A program made the translations under genes and the position numbers. A stretch of DNA of 64,000 nucleotides from Faecalibacterium sp. I3-3-33 (GTDB lineage: Bacteria > Bacillota > Clostridia > Oscillospirales > Ruminococcaceae). The notes beneath the pieces were generated by a model. It saw nothing but the letters and a program-made list of their open reading frames with translations. It did no database searches and was not told where the DNA came from. Shown piece by piece: positions 27,115-35,602 of the stretch (position 1 is the stretch's first letter; every line of letters begins with the position of its first letter). The stretch lies in NCBI RefSeq assembly GCF_023347295.1, contig NZ_CP094469.1:1302001-1366000 (forward strand), written 5' to 3'.

Positions 27115-28707
27115 ATGACCGCCGTAATCTACGCCCGCTATTCATCCGACAGCCAGCGAGAAGCGTCCATTGAGGGACAGTTGCGCGACTGCAAGGCCTA
27201 CGCCGAGAAGAACGGCATCACCGTGGTCGGCACCTACATTGACCGTGCCTACTCTGCCAAAACGGATGACCGCCCAGACTTTCAGCGGATGATCAAGGAC
27301 AGCGGAAAGAAAATCTTCGATGTGGTTCTGGTCTGGAAGCTGGACCGCTTTGCCCGGAACCGCTACGATGCCGTGAACTACAAGTACCAGCTGGAAAAGA
27401 ACGGTGTCCATCTGGTGTCTGCCATGGAACCCATCTCGCAAGGGCCTGAAGGCATTATGGTGGAGAGTATGCTGATCGGCATGGCGGAATACTATTCCGC
27501 CGAGCTTGCCCTGAAAGTGGCGCGCGGTGAGCGCGAAAATGCCCTCCAGTGCAAGTACAACGGCGGTATCGTTCCGCTGGGCTTCACCATTGGCAAGGAG
27601 GACAGACTGTACCATATCGACCCGGAGACGGCTCCCATCGTGCAGGAGATCTTCACCCGGTACGCCGACGGCGAACCGGCTGAGAAGATTGCCGCATCCC
27701 TGAATGAGCGCGGCCTGCGTACCCGCACCGGGAAGCCGTTCGTGAAGAACAGCTTCTTCCAGATTTTCCGCAACCGCCGCTACATCGGCGAATACCGCTA
27801 CAAGGACATTGTGACGCCGGGCGGCATTCCGGCCATTGTTGACCAGGACCTGTTTGACCGGGTGCAGCAGCGTTTTGAGCAGAACAGGATCGCCCATGGT
27901 CGGCCTGCAAAAGAGGATGTGAGCTATCTGCTGACCACCAAGCTGTTCTGTGGCAAGTGCGGCACCCTGATGGGTGGCGAAAGCGGCACCAGCCACATGG
28001 GAAACACCTACTATTACTACAAGTGCGGCAACGCCAAACGCCACGGCAAGGCGCATTGCGACCTGAAAGCCATCCGCAAGGAGCCGCTGGAACGGTTCGT
28101 GGTGGAGACTGCCATTAAGGTGATTTTCAGCGATGAAATCATCGAACAGCTGATAGATTTGATTATGGAAGCCCAGCAGCAGGAGAACACCCGACTGCCT
28201 GTTTTGAAAGACCAGCTCCGGGATACAGAGAAGCGGCTGGCAAACCTTCTGGAAGCCATTGAACAGGGCATCCTGACCCCGACCACCAAGCAGCGGCTGG
28301 ACGAACTGGAAGCCCGGAAAGAAGCTCTGAACACCAGCATTCTGGAAGAAGAGCTGAAAAAGCCCGTCCTGACCCGCGAGTGGATGCGGTTCTGGTTTGA
28401 AAAATTCCGCAAGGGTGACATGAGAGACATGGAGCACCAGCGGCAGATCATTGATACCTTTGTCAACTCGGTCTACGTCTTTGACGACCGGGTCGTGCTC
28501 AATTTCAACTTCACGGACGATTCCAAAACCATCTCCCGTGAAGAGGTGTTGGGTTCGAGTGCTGTGGAGAATGCTCCACCAGAAAGAAAAAGCACTGCAC
28601 AGGAATGTGCAGTGCTTTTTTGTTGTGCCCCCTTCCGGCAGTGCTCTTGGCTCTCCCTTTGGGAGAGCTGGATTTGCGAAGCAAAGACTGAGAGGGGAGG
28701 ACGGTAA
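27115..28707 (+). CDS. Large serine recombinase (site-specific integrase)
   Basis: 530 residues. The N-terminal resolvase domain (1–145) has catalytic Ser10 in YARYSSDSQ, then LVWKLDRFARNRYD. A ‘recombinase’ domain (about 160–270) with LNERGLRTRTGKPF follows, then a zinc ribbon (CGKCGTL…YYYYKCGNAKRHGKAHC, about 285–325) and a coiled coil (about 350–430). AAGGAGGT precedes ATG 27115; the frame open back to 26881 is not used. The last ~45 residues are unlike the family. They are encoded by an intrinsic terminator (28588–28622) and then by a dispersed repeat (28635–28697), so the natural C terminus is probably near residue 490 and the rest is fortuitous. Confidence 0.92.
   Translation: MTAVIYARYSSDSQREASIEGQLRDCKAYAEKNGITVVGTYIDRAYSAKTDDRPDFQRMIKDSGKKIFDVVLVWKLDRFARNRYDAVNYKYQLEKNGVHLVSAMEPISQGPEGIMVESMLIGMAEYYSAELALKVARGERENALQCKYNGGIVPLGFTIGKEDRLYHIDPETAPIVQEIFTRYADGEPAEKIAASLNERGLRTRTGKPFVKNSFFQIFRNRRYIGEYRYKDIVTPGGIPAIVDQDLFDRVQQRFEQNRIAHGRPAKEDVSYLLTTKLFCGKCGTLMGGESGTSHMGNTYYYYKCGNAKRHGKAHCDLKAIRKEPLERFVVETAIKVIFSDEIIEQLIDLIMEAQQQENTRLPVLKDQLRDTEKRLANLLEAIEQGILTPTTKQRLDELEARKEALNTSILEEELKKPVLTREWMRFWFEKFRKGDMRDMEHQRQIIDTFVNSVYVFDDRVVLNFNFTDDSKTISREEVLGSSAVENAPPERKSTAQECAVLFCCAPFRQCSWLSLWESWICEAKTERGGR
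28588..28622 (+). terminator. Intrinsic terminator inside the recombinase 3' frame
   Basis: AGCACTGCAC (28591–28600) pairs with GTGCAGTGCT (28607–28616), followed by TTTTTT, although the reading frame continues to 28707. Confidence 0.85.
28635..28697. repeat. Dispersed mirror repeat, copy A
   Basis: CCGGCAGTGCTCTTGGCTCT…CCCTTTGGGAGAGCTGG then a GATTTGCGAAGCAAAGACTGAGAGGG tail. Its first ~28 bases recur inverted at 35663–35691, and its core and tail recur at 35739–35781. Confidence 0.75.
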
Positions 28708-28948
28708 AATGTGTAAATGTCGCTCCCGGTTGAAGCCCCCGGTAAAAAATGCGTTTGGAGCACTTCGCAGAGTGCGACAAACGCAAAATTATAAAAAATC
28801 TTTCCGCTGAACATGGTCAGAGCGCAGCGGAGACCATTTTAAATCGTCCCATTCGCAGGGGACAGACTGCACAGCGTTTACAGCTTTGCAGCCGCTAAAT
28901 TCATGCTGGACATTTGCGGAAAGTTATGGTATAATTCTTTCTGCAATT

Positions 28949-29023
28949 GCGGGTATAGTACATCGGCTAGTATATCAGCCTTCCAAGCTGAGGAGGTGGG
29001 TTCGATTCCCATTACCCGCTCCA
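28949..29023 (+). tRNA. tRNA-Gly (TCC)
   Basis: GCGGGTATAGTACATCGG… with anticodon arm CAGCCTTCCAAGCTG (TCC, Gly), T arm TGGGTTCGATTCCCA, acceptor GCGGGTA/TACCCGC, CCA at 29021–29023. TATAAT at 28930–28935 is its likely -10. Confidence 0.96.
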
Positions 29024-29024
29024 C

Positions 29025-29057
29025 AAGACCTGAACCTTGAATGGTTTGGGTCTTTTC
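29025..29057 (+). terminator. Terminator after tRNA-Gly
   Basis: AAGACCTGAACC pairs imperfectly with GGTTTGGGTCTT, followed by TTCTTTTT. Confidence 0.65.
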
Positions 29058-29083
29058 TTTTTGCCTTGCGCTGCACAGCCATC

Positions 29084-29112
29084 TTGCCAACCGGCGGCGG
29101 AAATGCTACAAT
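29084..29112 (+). promoter_or_regulatory. Promoter for the PH-domain gene
   Basis: TTGCCA 29084–29089, spacer 17, TACAAT 29107–29112. Confidence 0.75.
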
Positions 29113-29145
29113 AGAGCCATAAAACGCTGAAAGGGGAACGCTGCT

Positions 29146-29523
29146 ATGGAATTCCGCGATAAACCAATGGAGAACCTCATGCGCCTGCAGGAGAAGGATA
29201 TCTGCAAAAATGTCAACGCCCTGCTGCTGGAGGGCGAGCAGATCGTGGGCGCGTACAAGACGGTGCGCGATCAGGTGGTGTTTACCAGCCATCGCATCAT
29301 CATGGTGGATATGCAGGGGGTCACGGGCACGCGGCAGCAGATCTTTGTGCTGCCCTACCGCAAAGTGCTGCACTACGGCATCCAGACGGCGGGCTTTGGC
29401 GACCCGTTGCAGGCGTCCCAACTGACGGTCTGCTTTGCGGACGGCCACGAGGCCAAGTTCGGCTTTATCGGGCAGAAAGATCTGTTTCAGGTGGCAAACG
29501 CCATCAGTGCCCGCATCTTGTAA
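29146..29523 (+). CDS. Bacterial PH-domain protein
   Basis: 125-residue soluble protein that is nearly all one bacterial pleckstrin-homology domain: LEGEQIVGAYKTVRDQVVFTSHRIIMVDMQ, then strands around VLPYRKVLHYGI, and a closing helix LFQVANAISARIL. Such domains assemble into rings and are usually stress related, but no specific partner is visible. AAGGGGA lies before the ATG. It is monocistronic, with its own promoter and terminator. Confidence 0.82.
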   Translation: MEFRDKPMENLMRLQEKDICKNVNALLLEGEQIVGAYKTVRDQVVFTSHRIIMVDMQGVTGTRQQIFVLPYRKVLHYGIQTAGFGDPLQASQLTVCFADGHEAKFGFIGQKDLFQVANAISARIL

Positions 29524-29540
29524 GAAAAATTATGAACCAA

Positions 29541-29577
29541 AGCCGCTGCACAAGGGTTTGTGCGGCGGCTTTTTTTA
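29541..29577 (+). terminator. Terminator after the PH-domain gene
   Basis: AGCCGCTGCAC…GTGCGGCGGCT stem then T7. Confidence 0.9.
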
Positions 29578-29638
29578 CGCATTTTTGCGGCTGGTTGTAT
29601 ACAAAACGCATGAAAATTTGGAACAAAGCGTAAAACAA

Positions 29639-29729
29639 TGTGCCAAAATAGGCGAAAAACTGAGAAACGCAAAACTTTGTGCCACAAAATGAAAACATGA
29701 TTGACATTTTGTTTTATCTCGCGTACAAT
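29639..29729 (+). promoter_or_regulatory. Promoter and candidate operator for the PBP4B-like gene
   Basis: TTGACA 29701–29706, spacer 17, TACAAT 29724–29729. Upstream, TGTGCCA occurs at 29639 and 29678, the second inside the 13-base palindrome TTTGTGCCACAAA (29676–29688), 12 bases from the -35. The repeats look like a regulator site. Confidence 0.7.
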
Positions 29730-29823
29730 TCGGGGCATAAGGCAGTCCCGCTGCTGCGGGACAAAAAAGCACGAATACAGGCATATTGTCGCATTGCGGC
29801 AAAAAGAATGGGAGGACCTTACC

Positions 29824-31920
29824 ATGTCAACCAAATTTTCCCGTAAAACGTTCCTGAAGGGCAGCGTTGCCGGTCTGGGCATGATGGCGCTCAACGTGTG
29901 CACCGCCGGGGCAGCCTCTGCTGCCGAGCCCGCAGCCGCCGCAGCGGAGGATACCAACTCCCTGAACCTCGTCCCTAAAAAGGCGGCCTCGGTCAAGGTG
30001 ACCAGCCGCGGCAGCGTGAGCGGCGGCTGGCAGGGCGAGCCGGTGTTCCCCAACTGGAAGGGTCTGGACGATACGCTGGCCATGAACCACATGTACACCT
30101 TTGTGGGCTTTGCCGGGCAGGGAACGCTGTGCGTGGAGCCCGAGGCGGGCGTGACCGGTTTTAACCTGTTCGTCAATAACCGCCAGATCAACACCGCTGC
30201 CATGGCGGCAGGCGGCGTGTGGAACGTGGATATTTCCGGCCAGACCATCAACGGCCGCAACACTATTCAGGTGGGCGGCATCCGTCCCCGCGGCAAAAAG
30301 GTGACCGTGCGGGTGGGCTACCCCACCGTGCAGGAGGGCAGCCTGCAGGACGTGGGCATCGACCGCGATGCACTGGAACTGCTGGAGCAGATCATTCAGG
30401 CAGATGTGAACAACGGCTTCCCCAGCGCACAGATGGCTGTTGTGAAAAACGGCAAGCTGGTGTATCAGAACGCATGGGGCAAGGTGAACTCCTATAATCC
30501 GGACGGCACCCCCAAGACCGACAGCCCGGCTGTGACCAACGATACCCTGTACGATCTGGCCTCCAACACCAAGATGTACACTGCAAACTACGCATTACAG
30601 TACCTCGTCACGCAGGGCAAGGCCAATTTGGACAGCCGTCTGGTAGACCTGCTGGGCAGCGCCTTTGTGGAGGACACCATCGACATTACCTACAACGGCT
30701 ACGAGAACCCGGGCCTGAAGGTCAACAAGCAGTGGAAGGCAGAACTGACCCTGCGCGATATCCTGCGCCATCAGGCAGGCTTCCCTGCAGACCCCCAGTA
30801 CCACAACGATTCCTTTGACCAGTGCTCTCAAAAGACCGTCCCCGGTGCTACCAACCTGCTCTTCTCCGGTTGGGACGGCAGCGCTGCAACCCGCGCCGCT
30901 ACCCTCAAATCCATCTTCAAGACCCCGCTGATGTACAAGCCGGGCACCAAGACCGTTTACTCCGACGTGGACTATATGCTGCTGGCCTTCGCCATTGAAG
31001 CCATCACCGGCAAGGGCTTGGACGCCTTCCTGAAGGAGACCTTCTGGGATCCTATGGGTCTGACCCATACCACCTACAACCCCCTGCTGAACGGCTTTGC
31101 CGCCAACGATTGCGCCGCTACCGAGCTGAACGGCAACACCCGTGATGGTGCCATCTCCTTCACCGGCGTGCGCACCGCCACCATTCAGGGCCAGGTGCAC
31201 GACGAGAAGTGCTACTACGCGATGGGCGGTATTTCCGGCCATGCAGGCCTGTTCTCCAACGCTACCGAGCTGGCAAAACTGGCCTCTGTCATGCTCACCG
31301 GCGGCTACGGCGAGAACCGCTACTTCTCCCGCAACGTGATGGACGCCTTTACCGCACCCAAGAAGGAGGACGCTGCCAACTGGGGTCTGGGCTGGTGGCG
31401 TGAGGGTGACAACCAGCGCTGCTGGTATTTTGGTACGCAGGCACCCTCCAATACCATTGGCCATCAGGGCTGGACCGGTACGTTGACCATGATCGACCCC
31501 GTGGAGAATCTGGTGGTGGTGTACCTGACCAACAAGATCAACTCCCCGGTCACCGATAAGGCCGCGAACCCCAATAAGTTCAACGGCAACTGGTATACGG
31601 CTTCTACGCTGGGCTTTGTGGCACAGCTGCTGTATCAGGGTCTGCAGAACCACGGCACCGACCCCAACAACGCTTACAGCGCCCTGCTGGAGGATATGGC
31701 TGAAAGCAAGTTTGCGCTGGTGGCCGAGGGCGGCAGCGTGCCTGCCACCCACCCGCTGGTGCGCTCCGGCTATGCCGTGCTGGAGGCTATGGCTGCCCAC
31801 GCCAACGCCACCCACTCTTATCTGGACCGCAACTATTTCAACGATGCCCTCACCCTGCTGGATGATACCCGCGATGCAGAGGAACTGGCAAAGCTGAAAA
31901 AGATGCTCAATAAGTTCTGA
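29824..31920 (+). CDS. PBP4B-like exported serine hydrolase (class C beta-lactamase fold)
   Basis: 698 residues. N terminus MSTKFSRKTFLKGSVAGLG followed by a hydrophobic stretch and ASA-type cut site near 35: a Tat-like signal with RK instead of RR. A beta-rich domain (about 45–175, ending KKVTVRVGYPTVQEG) precedes the serine hydrolase domain. The active-site SNTK is at 247–250. The second motif reads YSD (Tyr379) rather than YxN, and HQGWTG near 547 stands where the H/K-T-G motif is expected. The N-terminal domain plus catalytic core matches E. coli YfeW (PBP4B), a DD-carboxypeptidase-like protein. It acts outside the cell, on peptidoglycan peptides or another ester/amide. Confidence 0.82.
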   Translation: MSTKFSRKTFLKGSVAGLGMMALNVCTAGAASAAEPAAAAAEDTNSLNLVPKKAASVKVTSRGSVSGGWQGEPVFPNWKGLDDTLAMNHMYTFVGFAGQGTLCVEPEAGVTGFNLFVNNRQINTAAMAAGGVWNVDISGQTINGRNTIQVGGIRPRGKKVTVRVGYPTVQEGSLQDVGIDRDALELLEQIIQADVNNGFPSAQMAVVKNGKLVYQNAWGKVNSYNPDGTPKTDSPAVTNDTLYDLASNTKMYTANYALQYLVTQGKANLDSRLVDLLGSAFVEDTIDITYNGYENPGLKVNKQWKAELTLRDILRHQAGFPADPQYHNDSFDQCSQKTVPGATNLLFSGWDGSAATRAATLKSIFKTPLMYKPGTKTVYSDVDYMLLAFAIEAITGKGLDAFLKETFWDPMGLTHTTYNPLLNGFAANDCAATELNGNTRDGAISFTGVRTATIQGQVHDEKCYYAMGGISGHAGLFSNATELAKLASVMLTGGYGENRYFSRNVMDAFTAPKKEDAANWGLGWWREGDNQRCWYFGTQAPSNTIGHQGWTGTLTMIDPVENLVVVYLTNKINSPVTDKAANPNKFNGNWYTASTLGFVAQLLYQGLQNHGTDPNNAYSALLEDMAESKFALVAEGGSVPATHPLVRSGYAVLEAMAAHANATHSYLDRNYFNDALTLLDDTRDAEELAKLKKMLNKF

Positions 31921-31953
31921 ACGCAGTTCTTTACAAATAACTGAATAAATAGC

Positions 31954-31994
31954 AAAGGGACTGCCGCACCAAATGAGGTACGGCAGTCCCTTTA
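31954..31994. terminator. Bidirectional terminator between PBP4B-like and MFS genes
   Basis: AAAGGGACTGCCG…CGGCAGTCCCTTT stem serves the convergent genes. Confidence 0.8.
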
Positions 31995-32015
31995 ACTTTA
32001 GCAGGCTGGATCCTT

Positions 32016-33176
32016 TCAGGTGTGCGCCGTTTTGCGCACCAGCTGTCGGTGCATCAGCGCCATCAGCACCAGAAATACCAGCAGATAGAAGGGGAATAGC
32101 GCCGGGGTGATGTTGTTGGCAAGCACGCCGAACAGCGGCGGCATGGCCAGATTGCCCACATAGGCGCTGCTCATCTGGATGCCGATGACGGCCTGAGAAT
32201 TCTGTACGCCGAAGTGCGCCGGGGTGGCGTGGATGACGCTGGGGTAGATGGGCGCACAGCCCAGCCCTACCAGCACGAGCCCTGCCAACGCAAAGACCTG
32301 CGCCCCGGGCAGCAGCAGGGCGGCAATGCCCACGCCCAGCACCGCAAACCCCAGACGGATCATCTGGTCGTCGCTCAACTTTAAGGTCAGAAAGCCGCAG
32401 GCGCCCCGCCCCACCGTGATGCCGATATAGAACAGGCTGGCAAAGCTGGCAGCCGTCTGGGCGGGCACCTGCCGCACAAGGGTCAGGTAGCTGCTTGCCC
32501 AGAGCCCGGCGGTGGTCTCCAGTGCACAGTAGCAGAAAAAGCAGAGCATCACTTCCTTCGCGCCCGGCAACGCGAACACCTGCGGCAGGGTCAGCGCCTT
32601 GGACACAGTACCGTCCGGGGCAGCATCGGGGCGTTTATGCCACAGGGGCAGGCTGCAAAAAAGCACGGCAGAAAGTGCGATCTGGAACAGGGCGATGTAC
32701 CGGTAGCCGCTGTTCCAACTCAGCCCGCCGGAAAGCGCCGCGCCCATCACCATAGGGCCGATGGTGGTGCCCACGCCCCACATACAGTGCAGCCAGCTCA
32801 TGTGGCGGCTTTCGTAATGTAGGGCAACATAGTTGTTCAGGGCGGCATCCACGCTGCCCGCGCCCAAGCCGTAGGGCACAGCCCACAGGCAGAGCATCCA
32901 GAACTGGCCGGAGACCGAGAAGCCGAACAGCGCCGCAGCGGTCATGCCTACGCTGAGGGCGGTCACTCTGCCCGTGCCCAGCACCCGGGTGAGCCGGTCG
33001 CTATTCAGGCTTGAAACGATGGTGCCCAGCGAGATGATCATGGACAGGATGCCCGCGTAGGAGAAGGGAACGCCCAGCTGGGGATACATGGTGGGCCATG
33101 CAGACCCCAGCAGAGAATCCGGCAGGCCAAGACTGATAAAGGCCAGGTAAATAATAGGCAGCAAAAGCTGTGTCAT
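32016..33176 (-). CDS. MFS transporter, sugar-porter-like (FHS/FucP type)
   Basis: 386 residues, 12 predicted TM helices. It starts QLLLPIIYLAFISLGLPDSLLGSAWP. A loop with LNNYVALHYESRHMSWLHCMWGVGTTIGP is typical of the FHS/FucP-like branch, and the second half repeats the fold. The driving ion and the substrate cannot be read. Its ATG follows AGGGACC. It lies downstream of mscS on the same strand, 210 bases away, with a palindrome between them, so it is probably separate. Confidence 0.85.
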   Translation of the reverse strand: MTQLLLPIIYLAFISLGLPDSLLGSAWPTMYPQLGVPFSYAGILSMIISLGTIVSSLNSDRLTRVLGTGRVTALSVGMTAAALFGFSVSGQFWMLCLWAVPYGLGAGSVDAALNNYVALHYESRHMSWLHCMWGVGTTIGPMVMGAALSGGLSWNSGYRYIALFQIALSAVLFCSLPLWHKRPDAAPDGTVSKALTLPQVFALPGAKEVMLCFFCYCALETTAGLWASSYLTLVRQVPAQTAASFASLFYIGITVGRGACGFLTLKLSDDQMIRLGFAVLGVGIAALLLPGAQVFALAGLVLVGLGCAPIYPSVIHATPAHFGVQNSQAVIGIQMSSAYVGNLAMPPLFGVLANNITPALFPFYLLVFLVLMALMHRQLVRKTAHT

Positions 33177-33330
33177 AGAAAGGGTCCCTCCACAGATGAT
33201 TTGATGGCGTGTCCCGCAGTGTATGGGGGTGCGCTATAAGAATAACATGACAAGACGGGAAATTATAGGGCAAAAACGCCTGCTTTTTACAATAAAACCG
33301 GCGTTTCGTTGCTTTGACCCATGAGAATGC

Positions 33331-33360
33331 GTTTGCCGCGGCCCACAGACCGCGGCAAAC
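33331..33360. repeat. Perfect 11-bp palindrome between MscS and MFS genes
   Basis: GTTTGCCGCGG pairs with CCGCGGCAAAC, 8-base loop, no T-run on either strand. It could be an mRNA stabiliser, an operator or a weak terminator for the mscS transcript. Confidence 0.5.
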
Positions 33361-33385
33361 ATGAAATATAAATAGACTTCCGCTT

Positions 33386-34477
33386 TTAGCTTTCGCTGTT
33401 CTTTTCCAGATACACAGTGGTAGAGGGGAAGGCGAAGTCCACGCCGTTTTTCTGCATCACGTCCATCAGGTCAAGGTTCAGGTCATTCTGCATCTGCAAA
33501 AAGCGGGTCATGTCGGCGGTGCGCAGATAGGCAGACACCAGCAGGTCGATGCTGGAAGCGCCGAAGCCGTTCAGCTTAACCAGCACCGAGTCCTCGTAGG
33601 TGTAGGGGCTGGCCTTGAGCATGGCAGTCAGGTCGGCCATCAGCTGTTCCAGCTGAGGACGGGTGGTGTCGTAGGTGACCCCGAGGGTAAAGCGATACAG
33701 CCGCTTGTTGCGCAGGGTGCCGTTGTTGATGGTGGCAGAACTGACCGTGCTGTTGGTCAGGATGTACACCGAGTTATCCAGTGCGCGGACTTTGGTGGAG
33801 CGGAAGTTGATATCCACCACCTCGCCGGAAACGTCGCCCACGGTGATCCAGTCGCCGATGGAAAAGGGCCGGTCCAGCAGGATGACCAGCCCGCTGAACA
33901 GGTTTTTGGCGCTGTCCTGCGCCGCCAGAGAGATGGTCAGACCGACAAGACCCGCACTGGCTACGATGCTGCCCACCGGCAAGCCGGTCTCCTGCGCCAT
34001 GGTCATAATGCCCAGAACCACGATGAGAACTTTGTACACCTTGTTCAGCAGGGTGGTCAGGGTGCGGTTGGCGCGCACCTCCTCGCCGCAGTTTGCCAGC
34101 AAAAGGTCGGTAAGGTCGGCGGCGGCGTACAGCCCCTGACACACAAAAAAGGTGGCGGCAAGTTCAAAGACCATGAGCAGAAATTTGCTCACGCCGGAAA
34201 TCGCCCACGGCAGGCTGGCCGCTGCGGCATAGATGAACGCTGCAAGGGTGAGCCGCTGCACCGGCACGGCAAAGCTGCGCAGCAGAATGGGTGTACCGGC
34301 CAGCCGCCAGTTGCGGCGCAGCAGGGCAGGGCACACCTTACGGGACAAAAGCTGCCGCGCCAGCCAGCCAAGCACCAGCAGCAGCGCCGCGCATACCACG
34401 CGGGCGGCAAAGGCTGCCCAGCCTTCCAGCAGCAGCGAGCCCAGCTCGAAGCCAAGGTTACGGATCGAGAAAATCAT
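33386..34477 (-). CDS. Small-conductance mechanosensitive channel (MscS family)
   Basis: 363 residues. Four or five hydrophobic segments in the first ~190 precede the pore-lining TM3 and the beta-domain core: SIVASAGLVGLTISLAAQDSAKNLFSGLVILLDRPFSIGDWITVGDVSGEVVDINFRSTKVR, which is diagnostic. A C-terminal alpha/beta domain follows. The channel opens under membrane tension and releases osmolytes. ATG 34477 has AGGAGG seven bases upstream; the in-frame extension to 34570 lacks a site. Confidence 0.92.
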   Translation of the reverse strand: MIFSIRNLGFELGSLLLEGWAAFAARVVCAALLLVLGWLARQLLSRKVCPALLRRNWRLAGTPILLRSFAVPVQRLTLAAFIYAAAASLPWAISGVSKFLLMVFELAATFFVCQGLYAAADLTDLLLANCGEEVRANRTLTTLLNKVYKVLIVVLGIMTMAQETGLPVGSIVASAGLVGLTISLAAQDSAKNLFSGLVILLDRPFSIGDWITVGDVSGEVVDINFRSTKVRALDNSVYILTNSTVSSATINNGTLRNKRLYRFTLGVTYDTTRPQLEQLMADLTAMLKASPYTYEDSVLVKLNGFGASSIDLLVSAYLRTADMTRFLQMQNDLNLDLMDVMQKNGVDFAFPSTTVYLEKNSES

Positions 34478-34599
34478 GGAAAACCTCCTGTGTTTTTTCA
34501 CAACGCATATTATGATAGCATACTCTGCCGCCCGGAGCAAGGAAAGAAAGGTGAAAATGCACTTTGACAAAAAATGCGCAAACTTTTCAAAAAGGGGGC

Positions 34600-34628
34600 T
34601 TGACAGCGCCGCCCTGCCGCGCTATACT
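34600..34628 (+). promoter_or_regulatory. Promoter for the riboswitch–ribU transcript
   Basis: TTGACA 34600–34605, spacer 17, TATACT 34623–34628. Confidence 0.85.
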
Positions 34629-34643
34629 CTTGGTCAGAAAGTT

Positions 34644-34755
34644 CGTTTCAGGGCGGGGTGCAATTCCCCACTGGCGGTAAAGTCCGCGACCACCCGTAAG
34701 GGTGCTGACCCGGTGCAACTCCGGGACCAACGGTATAGTCCGGATGCAAGAAACG
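34644..34755 (+). ncRNA. FMN riboswitch (RFN element)
   Basis: P1 CGTTTC/GAAACG closes the element. Conserved pieces in order: AGGGCGGGGTGCAATTCCCC, CTGGCGGTAAAGTCCGCGACC, CCGGTGCAACTCCGGGACC, CGGTATAGTCCGGATG. It senses FMN and, with the terminator at 34775, switches off ribU. Confidence 0.96.
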
Positions 34756-34774
34756 GCAGGCAAATTGCGTCTGT

Positions 34775-34815
34775 GCGCCCTGTTGCAGTTTATGGTTGCA
34801 GCAGGGCGCTTTTTG
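34775..34815 (+). terminator. Riboswitch-controlled terminator
   Basis: GCGCCCTG (34775–34782) with CAGGGCGC (34802–34809), extended by TTGCA/TGCAG pairing, then TTTTT. It is placed 20 bases after the FMN aptamer and before the ribU start. Confidence 0.85.
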
Positions 34816-34900
34816 GTTTGTCTTTCCGGTTCGATCCAGCGCGAAAAGGGCTTTCCGAACAAATTTGAACGGGGCGTATCCCCCGGGGAGGACAACTACC

Positions 34901-35500
34901 ATGAAAAAGAATACCACCCACAACCTGACCGTTGCAGCCATGCTCAGTGCGGTCGCCTTTATCCTGATGTTCATCGAGTTCCCGCTGCCGATGCTCATCC
35001 CGTCCTTCGTCAAGATGGACTTCTCCGACCTGCCCGCCCTGCTGGGTGCCTTTGCACTGGGCCCGGTGTACGGCGTGGTCATCAGCTTTATGAAGAACCT
35101 GCTGCACATCATCATCAAGGGCACCTCCACCGCCTGCGTGGGCGAGCTGTGCAACTTTATGCTGGGCGCGGTGTTCTCCGCTGTGGCGGGCTTTGTCTAT
35201 AAGCGCCACAAGAGCCGCAAGACCGCTATTCTGGGCGCCATTGCCGGTGCAGCCGTTATGGCTGTGTTCAGCGTGCCCTCCAACTACTTCATCACCTACC
35301 CGGCCTATGTGCAGTTCTACCACATGCCGCTGGAAGCTATTCTGGGCATGTATCAGGCCATCCTGCCTTCTGCCGACAGCCTGATCAAGTGCCTTGTGAT
35401 CTTCAATATGCCCTTCACGCTGGTCAAGGGTCTGCTGGACGCAGTGCTGTGCCTGCTGATCTATAAGCCCCTGTCTCCCATCCTGCACGGCCGCAAGTAA
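34901..35500 (+). CDS. ribU: Riboflavin ECF transporter S-component RibU
   Basis: 199 residues with six predicted TM helices. It starts LTVAAMLSAVAFILMFIEFPLPMLIP, then FVKMDFSDLPALLGAFALGP, a strong RibU/ECF S-component signature, and PLVKGLL-like FTLVKGLLDAVL. It captures riboflavin and couples to a shared EcfAAT module, which is not in this window. ATG 34901 is preceded by GGGGAGG. Riboswitch control supports the substrate assignment. Confidence 0.95.
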   Translation: MKKNTTHNLTVAAMLSAVAFILMFIEFPLPMLIPSFVKMDFSDLPALLGAFALGPVYGVVISFMKNLLHIIIKGTSTACVGELCNFMLGAVFSAVAGFVYKRHKSRKTAILGAIAGAAVMAVFSVPSNYFITYPAYVQFYHMPLEAILGMYQAILPSADSLIKCLVIFNMPFTLVKGLLDAVLCLLIYKPLSPILHGRK

Positions 35501-35514
35501 GCTGCTGAGATAAC

Positions 35515-35558
35515 AGAGAGCCGGAAAGTCCGCAGACTTTCCGGCTCTCTTTCTTTCT
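35515..35558 (+). terminator. Terminator after ribU
   Basis: GAGAGCCGGAAAGTC…GACTTTCCGGCTCTC stem then TTTCTTTC. The core GGAAAGTC…GACTTTCC is reused at 38361. Confidence 0.85.
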
Positions 35559-35602
35559 AAAGCACAAAGTTTGCGGTCACGTCAGTTTCGCCCTGTCGGG
35601 CT

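Larger units (their letters stand above)
25817..28707 (+). mobile_element. Small integrated element or remnant between tRNA-Ala and tRNA-Gly
   Basis: The segment differs from its surroundings. It starts with ~440 non-coding bases full of hairpins, has an AT-rich peptidase E gene, then ~250 bases of hairpin-rich sequence and a large serine recombinase. No relaxase, replication or conjugation gene is present, so if it moves it is either very small or the decayed end of a larger mobilisable element. Left and right ends are not defined by an obvious direct repeat; the outer limits given are the last base of the tRNA and the end of the recombinase frame. Confidence 0.6.

Noticed and set aside
27142..28437. 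431-residue minus-strand frame in the island
   Set aside because: Antisense to the serine recombinase.
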